Origin: Paraglaciecola chathamensis S18K6
GTDB taxonomy: Bacteria > Pseudomonadota > Gammaproteobacteria > Enterobacterales > Alteromonadaceae
DNA length: 64,000 nt
NCBI GenBank assembly: GCA_000314955.1
Contig: BAEM01000034.1
Coordinates: 186,001 to 250,000 of the forward strand
Reading direction: 5' to 3'
Shown here: piece after piece, positions 45,955 through 53,029 of the stretch
Layout of the letters: each line of letters starts with the position of its first letter
Numbering within the stretch: position 1 is the first letter of the stretch
Program-made: the position numbers and the translations under genes
Notes under the pieces: generated by a model
The model's database searches: none
What the model was told of the DNA's origin: nothing
Seen by the model: the letters and a program-made list of their open reading frames with translations, nothing else

Positions 45955-46203
45955 TAAGTGATCACTCAGCGAGAGTTTAAAAGGGCTTAAACAAGGCGCA
46001 AGACTGAATGAATAGTTGTTCTCTTTCGAAGTCATGCAACGCAGTGTAAGCCCTTTTAAAACTCGCCTGCAAGGAATGCCCCAGCGGCTTTTGCTCTGCG
46101 TTCTCACTATTTGAAAGGGAACAACCATTACTACATAGCGACGCCTTAATCAAAAACCGCTGGACGCATTCTGAGACGGTCACTTATTAATGCGGATTGG
46201 TAT
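45938..46203 (+). repeat. Structured inverted-repeat element, copy B
   Basis: A 266-base element with terminal inverted repeats (ATACCATTCCACGTTAATAA at the left; the right end is the complement of ATACCAATCCGCATTAATAA). It differs from copy C at only about seven positions. Inside, GAGTTTAAAAGGGCTTA pairs with TAAGCCCTTTTAAAACTC, and TAGTTGTTCTCTTTCGAA with TTTGAAAGGGAACAACCA, so the whole unit can fold. It begins inside the coding end of the hydrolase gene. Confidence 0.85.
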
Positions 46204-46353
46204 AACTCATTACCATTTGAAAGCTGGCAATCCTAAGGTGAGAGCAAGTAAATCGAATGTCTAAAGAAAGAAGTAGTAAAAGGGAAAGAGAAAGAAAAAG
46301 CCAAATCAAGCATAGATACATATGCTTGAGTCTGCTTGAGCGGCGAGAATGAC

Positions 46354-46683
46354 TTAGAACGCGTTGTCTTGATGAATTTTAATGAACAAAGGCGTACCGT
46401 GTTTACTGTAATCAATTTTGTATTCTTTGCCATTAATGGTTTGTACAAACATTAATGTTTTTTCTTCACCGAACACATCACCCACTGTCACATCGACCAA
46501 TTCCATATCCTGCTGTTTTGCTTCGCGTTTGTTTTCAGGGATGGTGCCGGTAAACTCTTTAATACTCTTATGGGTAACAATAATTGCCGGATTATCTTCA
46601 CCATTTGTCACTAACAGATCCAGTTTTCTGATCTTATGAATTAGTGTATTGCGCCCACTGACTAGAAATGGTTTTTCGGTCAT
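46354..46683 (-). CDS. Hypothetical protein
   Basis: A 109-residue soluble protein that I do not recognise. It starts TEKPFLVSGRNTLIHKIRKLDLL and has NPAIIVTHKSIKEFTGTIP and LMFVQTINGKEYKIDY, suggesting a small beta-rich fold. The ATG at 46683 has GGAG about 8 bases upstream; a TTG 12 bases earlier is unlikely. No signal peptide or membrane segment is visible. It stands alone between repeat copy B and a long gap before the tRNA. Confidence 0.62.
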   Translation of the reverse strand: MTEKPFLVSGRNTLIHKIRKLDLLVTNGEDNPAIIVTHKSIKEFTGTIPENKREAKQQDMELVDVTVGDVFGEEKTLMFVQTINGKEYKIDYSKHGTPLFIKIHQDNAF

Positions 46684-47039
46684 GCTTATCTCCAACTGCC
46701 CTTTTGATTTTTATGTTAAGGCTTACTTTATAAGCAGCAAGATAACAAAGTTTATTTATCCTTGCACATCTTTGTTATGTCCTTGTTAAGTTTAAAGTTA
46801 ACTTCATAAAGACGAATTCGAACAAGTGTGTGAAAAACGTACACACTTCATCTTTGCTCTAGGCTAAAAAAGTAAAACAAAGGCAAAATAAACGTCTCCC
46901 ACATGCTTAAAATCTGCAATTGGCAATTTTTAAGAACACTTGAGCCCCTTAAGTGCATACATTTACCAGAACAGTAAAAGATAAACACCGCAATTTGCGC
47001 ATTTTTCCAGCAAACTGTCTTACAAAGCAGAGCAAACAG
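46684..47039. other. Intergenic region upstream of the tRNA
   Basis: No frame with coding character and no RNA gene is evident. The region is AT-rich with several A tracts, which may act as an upstream activating region for the tRNA promoter at its end. Confidence 0.45.
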
Positions 47040-47068
47040 ATGACAAGGCCAAAAAAACTGCTTATACT
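47040..47068 (+). promoter_or_regulatory. Sigma-70 promoter of the tRNA gene
   Basis: ATGACA (47040-47045) and TATACT (47063-47068) are spaced by 17 bases. The following GCGCGTCG is a GC-rich discriminator of the kind seen at stringently controlled stable-RNA promoters. The tRNA begins 58 bases after the -10 box. Confidence 0.7.
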
Positions 47069-47125
47069 GCGCGTCGTTTTATACCTTTGCTAACTTCTTT
47101 AGCAAATAAAACAACATTTCAAAAT

Positions 47126-47202
47126 GGCCCAATAGCTCAGTTGGTTAGAGCACCCGACTCATAATCGGTAGGTCCCCTGTTCAAGTCAGGGTTGGGCCAC
47201 CA
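47126..47202 (+). tRNA. tRNA with CAT anticodon (tRNA-Ile2 or elongator tRNA-Met)
   Basis: A 77-base cloverleaf with encoded CCA. The acceptor stem is GGCCCAA/TTGGGCC, D-stem GCTC/GAGC, anticodon loop CTCATAA and T-stem CCCTG/CAGGG. The initiator type is excluded because positions 1 and 72 pair. The CGACTCATAATCG anticodon arm and the TTCAAGTC T-loop resemble E. coli tRNA-Ile2, whose C34 is changed to lysidine by TilS, more than elongator tRNA-Met (TTCGAATC). The first anticodon-stem pair (C27 with T43) is mismatched. A T run follows directly as a terminator. Confidence 0.93.
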
Positions 47203-47497
47203 TTTTTTCTCGACAATACACTCCATCACTGCCCTATTAAATTTAGCGATAGCAACATAAATATCCCCTAACGCTTTAGCGTAAAGCGGCGTTAAACACT
47301 GCTCACAGCAACTTTCGACGGATGCTTGAATGGCTTATGGGTGTTTTTCGTGTGCGCAAAACGAAAAATATATCCCCCTAAACCATCTCTATTACCTTTA
47401 CAAAAGGCACTGGCGCGCGGTTAAATTAAAATTCGCTCTTGTTTAAAATATTTCAGCAAAAGGGCCAATGAATCATTAACCAAAAAAGGAGTTAAAC

Positions 47498-47935
47498 ATG
47501 AGGCAAATTAAAAAAACGGGCGCCGTTACGCGGATGATTTTCAACGCTGGGCTGGCTATAGGCTTACTTCTCGCTACCGCTTTACCGATTAATGCACAGA
47601 CAAACCCTGACGCCATGGCAACACCAACGGTTATTCATTCGGTGTTTTTCTGGCTTAAAAACCCTGACTCAGTTGACGATCGCAAATCTCTTATAGAGGG
47701 GCTAAACAGCTTGCGTGACATTCCACAAATCCAAGCGCTGCATGTTGGGGTGCCTGCATCTACCGTCTCTCGGGATGTGATTGACAGCAGCTATCAAGTC
47801 TCAGAGCTGATGTTTTTTAACAGTGTTAAGGATCAAGACGAATACCAAAGTCACCCTATTCACAAGCAGTTCGTCAAAGATTATGCTCACCTGTGGCGCA
47901 AAGTGGTTGTTTATGACTCACTAAATACCCAGTAA
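47498..47935 (+). CDS. Dabb-domain protein, exported
   Basis: A 145-residue stress-responsive alpha/beta-barrel (Dabb) protein with a signal peptide (IFNAGLAIGLLLATALPINA). The domain starts at VIHSVFFWLKNPDSVDDRKSL and ends EYQSHPIHKQFVKDYAHLW, with the conserved His and the dimer strand HVGVPAS. AAGGAG lies just before the ATG. Dabb proteins are small dimeric ferredoxin-like folds of varied or unknown activity. It stands alone, in the segment bracketed by repeat copies B and C. Confidence 0.87.
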   Translation: MRQIKKTGAVTRMIFNAGLAIGLLLATALPINAQTNPDAMATPTVIHSVFFWLKNPDSVDDRKSLIEGLNSLRDIPQIQALHVGVPASTVSRDVIDSSYQVSELMFFNSVKDQDEYQSHPIHKQFVKDYAHLWRKVVVYDSLNTQ

Positions 47936-48111
47936 TCATTTGCTTGCTAGAATGATTTTTCACCCATAGCACAGCTGACGTATAACAGCGTAAGTCCGGC
48001 AAAGTGTTGATAAATAGTGGAAGCTTAGGTCTTCTCAAATCGGTATCTTTGGAGCCCTGCATTTTGTATTGCTGTGAAATTTACCAGAATAATCGCAAGA
48101 ATAATGCAGGG

Positions 48112-49023
48112 TTATTGATTGCTTTTTGCACCACAGGCGAGGCTTTTGTTTCGCAACGAATATTGCCAATTCTTAGCTTTCATTAAACGCTCACAATTCA
48201 AAAAAGAAACTCCAGTTAAATCAGCCCCTCGAATATCTGCATCATCAAAGCGAGTCTGAAATAGGGATGCGCCGTGCAGGTTGGCGTCTGTTAATATCGC
48301 GCCCTCAAAACTAACGTTATAAAGTTTGCTCGCGCGAAAGTGAACCCCCTTCATGTAAGCGTGAGTAAATCTGCTACGAAATATTTCACTCACATCAAAC
48401 CTAGCATTCGATAAATCACTGCGCGTAAAATCTGCTTCACTTATATGACGATTATTAAGTTCAACTCCACTCATAAAACTACCTGAAAAATTCGCCCCAT
48501 TAACGTTTGCCCCAGTAAAATCCGCGCCCGATAGTTTAGAGCGAATAAACTCTGCTCCACTTAAATCGGTACCTTTAAGATTCGCGCCCCGCAAATCAAC
48601 GCCACTTAATACGGCACCGCGGAGGTTCGCTGCTAGCAAATCCACCTCATATAAATAGGTATAGCTAGCATTTTCCGGTGGTGAGATATCCACACCAGCA
48701 AGAGAATGACCTTGCTTATTTAGGTACGCCATCGCTTCACGTTTTCCACTGTTTCCAGACGCTTTCGTCGTCACCAGCTGCCAAGCGCTTACAACGCGGG
48801 CATGCTCTCTCGCTGCCCGCTCTTCTTTTACTAGGTATATGTCTACCATAATGGCCAGCAATGTGGGCAATAATAGAAATGAACTTAACCCAGCAAAAAT
48901 ACGGGTGATGTGCCACTTCTCAATCCGGGTCGCAATGCGTTGCGCACGGCTCACCTTTACGCTATTAAGCGCTTTTTTGAATGTTGGCGGTTGCGCCTTT
49001 TTCGGCATAGGGCGTCTTTTCAC
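48112..49023 (-). CDS. Membrane-anchored pentapeptide-repeat protein
   Basis: A 303-residue protein starting with GTG, with AGGAG seven bases upstream. A basic N-terminus leads to one membrane helix (FAGLSSFLLLPTLLAIMVDIY, about residues 39-60). Residues from about 120 to 280 are A(D/N)LXX pentapeptide repeats (LRGANLKGTDLSGAEF and so on), which fold into a square beta-helix. The repeats should be periplasmic or cytoplasmic depending on topology; with positive residues on the N-terminal side, they are probably periplasmic. Function is unknown. Some relatives mimic DNA and bind gyrase, but those are soluble. Confidence 0.85.
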   Translation of the reverse strand: MKRRPMPKKAQPPTFKKALNSVKVSRAQRIATRIEKWHITRIFAGLSSFLLLPTLLAIMVDIYLVKEERAAREHARVVSAWQLVTTKASGNSGKREAMAYLNKQGHSLAGVDISPPENASYTYLYEVDLLAANLRGAVLSGVDLRGANLKGTDLSGAEFIRSKLSGADFTGANVNGANFSGSFMSGVELNNRHISEADFTRSDLSNARFDVSEIFRSRFTHAYMKGVHFRASKLYNVSFEGAILTDANLHGASLFQTRFDDADIRGADLTGVSFLNCERLMKAKNWQYSLRNKSLACGAKSNQ

Positions 49024-49056
49024 ATCAGTTCTCCTGGGATCTTGTGGGGATGTTGT

Positions 49057-49113
49057 GAAGGTTAAGTTGCGCAGCGTTTAGGTTGTTGGGAAGGTTAAGT
49101 TACGCAGCGTTTA
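49057..49113. repeat. Short tandem duplication (two units of about 33 bases)
   Basis: Two copies of a 24-base core at 49057-49080 and 49090-49113, both containing AAGGTTAAGTT and GCAGCGTTTA and differing at one base. They lie between the pentapeptide-repeat gene and repeat copy C. Confidence 0.7.
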
Positions 49114-49193
49114 CTAACGATCAGCATACGCCGAGTACGAGCTGGCTATCAAGGCATGCGTCACCTTCGTTTTATCCGTCACCTTGGTAGCTT

Positions 49194-49459
49194 ATACCAT
49201 TCCACGTTAATAAGTGATGACTCAGCGAGAGTTTAAAAGGGCTTAAACAAGGCGCATGAGTGAATGAATAGTTGTTCTCTTTCGAAGTCATGCAACGCAG
49301 TGTAAGCCCTTTTAAAACTCGCCTGAAAGGAATGCCCCAGCAGCTTTTGCTCTGCGTTCTCACTATTTGAAAGGGAACAACCATTACTACATAGCGACGC
49401 CTTAATCAAAAACCGCTGGACGCATTCTGAGACGGTCACTTATTCATGCGGATTGGTAT
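49194..49459 (+). repeat. Structured inverted-repeat element, copy C
   Basis: A 266-base copy, about 97 percent identical to copy B by eye and in the same orientation. The ends are again ATACCATTCC and GCGGATTGGTAT. Differences from copy B include GATG for GATC, AAAGG for GCAAGG and CAGCAGC for CAGCGGC. Small frames in both orientations recur in copies B and C only because the DNA is repeated. Confidence 0.85.
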
Positions 49460-49593
49460 TACTTCAGTGGGTCATTTCAACGCCGGTTTATGTGTTTGGT
49501 ATACATCTTGTACGTCTCTCCACACGGCACACTATGCGGCGATATGTGTGTATTTTGTTCACATAACCCACTTCGAAGACGTAAGGATTACCG

Positions 49594-50124
49594 ATGACCT
49601 ACTTAAGATTCATGGGGATGATTGGCGTATCTACACTCGTCATGTTCATTATGATGTACTTGAACACGTACGCCTTATCCCATCTGTTTTTCAGTGAAAC
49701 AAGAACCTACATGGCGCTTTATATGGGGTCGGTGATGGCGGTGATTATGCTGTTGTTTATGCTTGGAATGTATCGCGATAAAAAGCGCAACACGGGGATC
49801 TTTATTGGCGCCGTCGCGGTATTTTTGTTGTGCCTATATCTGGTTCGATCGCAAATCACCGTGTCTGACTCTGCTTATATGAAGGCTATGATCCCTCACC
49901 ACTCTATTGCTATTTTGACCAGTGAAAGAGCCAATATTCAGGACGCGCGCGTACGTGAATTAGCAGATAACATCATTCAGGCCCAGCGTGATGAAATTAA
50001 ACAAATGCAATGGTTAATCAAGGATATAGAGCAAAACGGCAAAGCGCTCTCACAAGCCGACGCCCAGCAGCGACCGGTACCTAAATTTAACAACTCCTCA
50101 CCCCAAGGAGGCCAAAATGAGTAA
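49594..50124 (+). CDS. DUF305 membrane protein
   Basis: A 176-residue protein with three N-terminal helices (near residues 7-27, 38-58 and 67-85) and a periplasmic C-terminal part. SDSAYMKAMIPHHSIAILTSERA with its His pair is the DUF305 signature, followed by ELADNIIQAQRDEIKQMQWLI. DUF305 proteins form ferritin-like helical bundles, often near copper or other metal resistance genes. Its stop overlaps the start of the next gene by 8 bases. Confidence 0.88.
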   Translation: MTYLRFMGMIGVSTLVMFIMMYLNTYALSHLFFSETRTYMALYMGSVMAVIMLLFMLGMYRDKKRNTGIFIGAVAVFLLCLYLVRSQITVSDSAYMKAMIPHHSIAILTSERANIQDARVRELADNIIQAQRDEIKQMQWLIKDIEQNGKALSQADAQQRPVPKFNNSSPQGGQNE

Positions 50125-50848
50125 AACTGCCAGCCTTTATCGTATGGTAACCGATGAACACATTTGCCCTTATGGATTGCGCTCAAAAGATCTTTTGGAA
50201 AGAAAGGGTTTTAGCGTTGATGACCACAAGCTAACATCTCGTGAAGAAACCGACCGTTTTCAAGCCAAATACGATGTAAAAACAACACCACAAACCTTTA
50301 TTGACGATGAACGTGTGGGCGGGTACGACGATCTACGCAGTTATTTTGATAAAGGGCCCGCCGGGCAAACAGGCACCACTTATGCCCCCGTAATCAGCAT
50401 ATTTGCATTAGCCGTATTGCTTACTGCAGCCATGCAATACTTCGTGGCTGGCGAATTCCTTTCGGTTCGCTCACTGATGTTGTTTATCGCATTTTCCATG
50501 GTGATGCTCGCGGTGCAAAAGCTACAAGATTTGTATAGCTTTACTAATTCATTTATCACTTATGATCTACTCGCGATGAAGTGGATGCGCTACGCGTATA
50601 TCTATCCATTTATTGAAGCTTATGCCGGTGTCGCTATGGTCGCCGAGTTGCCAGCATTGGCGGTGGCTCCTTTCTCGATATTTATCGGCTGTGTCGGGGC
50701 TGTTTCGGTGATAAAGGCTGTCTATATTGATAAACGCGAATTAAAGTGCGCCTGCGTAGGTGGCGACAGCAATGTGCCACTGGGCTTCGTGTCCTTGTCT
50801 GAAAACCTGTTTATGATTGCCGGTGGCCTAATTATGTTTATGTATTGA
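50117..50848 (+). CDS. Glutaredoxin-MauE/DoxX-like fusion membrane protein
   Basis: A 243-residue protein. Residues 1-80 are glutaredoxin-like: YRMVTDEHICPYGLRSKDLL, TTPQTFIDDERVGGYDDLR with the cis-Pro, so a monothiol (CPYG) site. Residues about 92-243 have four helices and the KCACVGGDSNVPLGFVSLSEN segment typical of MauE-like proteins. AAGGAGG stands 5 bases before the ATG, inside the upstream gene. Together with DUF305, this suggests thiol or metal handling at the membrane. Function is not established. Confidence 0.82.
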   Translation: MSKTASLYRMVTDEHICPYGLRSKDLLERKGFSVDDHKLTSREETDRFQAKYDVKTTPQTFIDDERVGGYDDLRSYFDKGPAGQTGTTYAPVISIFALAVLLTAAMQYFVAGEFLSVRSLMLFIAFSMVMLAVQKLQDLYSFTNSFITYDLLAMKWMRYAYIYPFIEAYAGVAMVAELPALAVAPFSIFIGCVGAVSVIKAVYIDKRELKCACVGGDSNVPLGFVSLSENLFMIAGGLIMFMY

Positions 50849-50889
50849 TGGCCAAGTTCATTTGAAATAGCAATACTAACAAACTCCGT

Positions 50890-50916
50890 GCTTTGTACCC
50901 GGGTGGGGTACAAAGC
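50890..50916. terminator. Long hairpin between convergent genes, candidate terminator
   Basis: A perfect 11-base stem GCTTTGTACCC/GGGTACAAAGC with a five-base loop lies between the convergent stops at 50848 and 50949. Neither side has a strong T run, so rho-independent termination would be inefficient. Confidence 0.55.
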
Positions 50917-50948
50917 GGTTTGTGGCAGACTTCCAGAAACGATGAACC

Positions 50949-51356
50949 TTAAAGATGGTTGAACAAAACAGATATCCAGAGCACAGCAGCCATTATCATC
51001 GACAGTGAAACGCCTGCAGAGCCAAGATCTTTTGCTAAGCCCGATAGCGGGTGAATTTCCTGCCCTACCCTATCTATTGTTACTTCAATAGCGGTATTAA
51101 CAATCTCGGCAAAAAGAACAAATAATATTGAGACTATCAGTATTCCACTTTGGAATAGTGGAATTTGCCAATAGCCTAAGACCAGCAATGCGACAAATAG
51201 CAGCACTAACTCTTGTTTAAAGGCAGCTTCATTTTTAGTCAACCAAAGCAGAGCCTTAAAGGAGTTTTTGCAAGCTAATGTAAGACGTAACCATCCTTTA
51301 GGCTTACTTAACGGATCAAAACGTAATGGTGTAACAGGCTTTTTTAAATCTTGCAT
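50949..51356 (-). CDS. dgkA: Diacylglycerol kinase
   Basis: A 135-residue trimeric membrane kinase, close in length to E. coli DgkA (122). Three helices follow an amphipathic N-terminus, and the catalytic signature AEIVNTAIEVTIDRV...SGLAKDLGSAGVSLS is complete. It recycles diacylglycerol, a by-product of phosphoethanolamine transfer from phosphatidylethanolamine. It overlaps the eptA stop by 13 bases, as expected for that functional link. Confidence 0.95.
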   Translation of the reverse strand: MQDLKKPVTPLRFDPLSKPKGWLRLTLACKNSFKALLWLTKNEAAFKQELVLLFVALLVLGYWQIPLFQSGILIVSILFVLFAEIVNTAIEVTIDRVGQEIHPLSGLAKDLGSAGVSLSMIMAAVLWISVLFNHL

Positions 51357-52876
51357 GGGCTAAATATATCCAAGTTGGCTTGATAGGTAACGCTGTTCAC
51401 GGATGTTAATCCTAACAATGTGTCGTACAAATTGTCTTGTGAATAAGGGTTATCGACACGTTGAGCAACACAGCGTTTATATGCTGTATTGCCAAGATTC
51501 GAATCCCAGTACACCATAGGTACATGGGTCTGTTCGTCTGGTGCTAACTTGTATGGGAACCCATGCAAATAAAGTCCTTTTTCGCCTAGGGATTCGCCGT
51601 GGTCTGAAATATATAACATCGCAGAATTAGGCACATTCGCTAATAAGCCTATCACCTTCCCCAGCACATAATCGGTGTATGCAATGGTATTGTCGTAAGT
51701 ATTATTGAGCGTCTGAGCCGTGCAATTTTGAATATCGCTTCTTGGGCAATCTGGTTGGTAACGGCCGTAGTTTTCTGGATATCTACGATAATAAGTCGGA
51801 CCGTGTGAGCCAATCATATGCAAAATAACGACTCTGTTACTGCTTGAGTATTCTTTTAGCGTACGATTAAGTTGATTGACTAAAATTTCATCCAAACAAA
51901 AGTCACCGTCGCATAAAATAGGATCCCTGTGAGGGTCAAACGCTATCGAGTCGATTCTACTGCAGACCCCTTTACAGCTACTGTTGTTATCGATCCAAGT
52001 TACCGCTGTACCGGCTCGATGAATAATGTCTAATACGTTGTCCTGGCTACTGGCTATTCTCGAGTCATATTGTTTTCGTGGCAGCCTAGAAAACATACAA
52101 GGTACGGATACAGCGGTTGCGGTGCCACATGAAGTGACATTATTGAAACTCACAGCACCTAAACGCTGTAAGTTAGGGGTGGTGTTTCGAAAATAACCAT
52201 TACTGCCAAATTTATCTGCTCTGGCAGTTTCGCCTACCACAACAACAAGCGTCCGTGGCTGCATGGGTTTAAAGTCATTAATGACAGGATGCTTGTCCAA
52301 TACTCGGTATGGCAAAGGAGGATAAAAGTACGTATCGCGCAAATATTTATACCCTGCATCGTAAAATGCATAGGGAATGATGTGTTTTATCAAGCCTTTA
52401 TTATTTCTGCCGACCGCAGCATAACTTTTGTAAAAAAGCCCAGCGATTAATATTATTCCTAACAGCGCCACTAAATTGATCAGCAGCAACTTTTTAATTC
52501 TAGAGGTAAATCCGCCCTTTATTTCTTGATTGAGTACAGCAAATACTGGGAGCATGCCTAACAAAATAAAAAAGAGTAAAAAGCTTATATTTAAATATGA
52601 AAGTGCTTCTCCAGAGTTAGTCTCAACAATATTCTGCAGCATACTACTATCAAAAATAACACCGTAAACTACCGAAGCATAAAATAAGAACACACAGACA
52701 AGAAAAGTAAATGCAATCGTTATGCGGGGGAAAAACACGGCGCCAAATACACTAACAAAAAGAATATTAATCAAGGTCAATAATATTGGAATAGAAACAA
52801 AAAATACCCCATTCCCACAGCGTGTTTGGCCGTACGCTTTCATATACTTTTGAAATAAAGGGGTAATTAAAAACAA
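51344..52876 (-). CDS. eptA: Lipid A phosphoethanolamine transferase EptA, main part of a frameshifted gene
   Basis: A 510-residue reading frame containing the last helices and the whole periplasmic catalytic domain of EptA. VVVVGETARADKFGSNGYFRNTTPN, the nucleophile Thr in NVTSCGTATAVSVPCMFS, SHGPTYYRRYPE and YISDHGESLGEKGLYLHG are all intact. The family moves phosphoethanolamine to lipid A and gives polymyxin resistance. The first 30 or so codons (before GVFFVSIP) do not resemble EptA and start with TTG; the true N-terminus is in another frame (see 52767-53006). A one-base shift in the run of six T at 52799-52804 reconnects the two into about 553 residues, the usual length. Confidence 0.88.
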   Translation of the reverse strand: MFLITPLFQKYMKAYGQTRCGNGVFFVSIPILLTLINILFVSVFGAVFFPRITIAFTFLVCVFLFYASVVYGVIFDSSMLQNIVETNSGEALSYLNISFLLFFILLGMLPVFAVLNQEIKGGFTSRIKKLLLINLVALLGIILIAGLFYKSYAAVGRNNKGLIKHIIPYAFYDAGYKYLRDTYFYPPLPYRVLDKHPVINDFKPMQPRTLVVVVGETARADKFGSNGYFRNTTPNLQRLGAVSFNNVTSCGTATAVSVPCMFSRLPRKQYDSRIASSQDNVLDIIHRAGTAVTWIDNNSSCKGVCSRIDSIAFDPHRDPILCDGDFCLDEILVNQLNRTLKEYSSSNRVVILHMIGSHGPTYYRRYPENYGRYQPDCPRSDIQNCTAQTLNNTYDNTIAYTDYVLGKVIGLLANVPNSAMLYISDHGESLGEKGLYLHGFPYKLAPDEQTHVPMVYWDSNLGNTAYKRCVAQRVDNPYSQDNLYDTLLGLTSVNSVTYQANLDIFSPCKI

Positions 52877-53006
52877 GTGTAATAATCAGAGATGAATATA
52901 TTACAAACTGTGATGAGGACGGATTTATATTTACTGTTCGACCTAAGTTCAAAACAAGCTTTCCTATGTAGAATTTCACATAGAATAATTTTTTAAACTT
53001 AGGCAA
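52767..53006 (-). pseudogene. eptA: N-terminal fragment of eptA, separated by a frameshift
   Basis: A 79-residue frame beginning with TTG. Its residues 33-65 (SQFVIYSSLIITLVFNYPFISKVYESV) are the typical first helix and loop of EptA, up to LWEWGIF. After this the frame runs into an unrelated tail and stop, while the matching EptA sequence VSIPILLTLINILF continues in the frame shifted by one. One T too many in the TTTTTT run explains it. The gene is either broken or carries an assembly error. Confidence 0.75.
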
Positions 53007-53029
53007 TGCTTAAGATTAACTTTAGTGGA

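Noticed and set aside
45916-46183. Overlapping minus-strand frames that recur at 49172-49439
   Set aside because: They are translations of the repeated non-coding element; the recurrence comes from DNA identity, and substitutions between the copies show no preference for silent positions.
46354-49023. Toxin-antitoxin or defence island between the repeats
   Set aside because: The genes (hypothetical, tRNA, Dabb, pentapeptide repeat) show no toxin, nuclease or restriction motifs.
22128-49459. Repeat copies considered as a CRISPR array or attachment sites
   Set aside because: Copies are 266-277 bases long, far apart and not interleaved with spacers, and no integrase or cas gene is present.
52799-52804. 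Programmed ribosomal frameshift in eptA
   Set aside because: The joining needs a +1 shift, whereas T-runs of this kind promote -1 slips; indel in the homopolymer is simpler.
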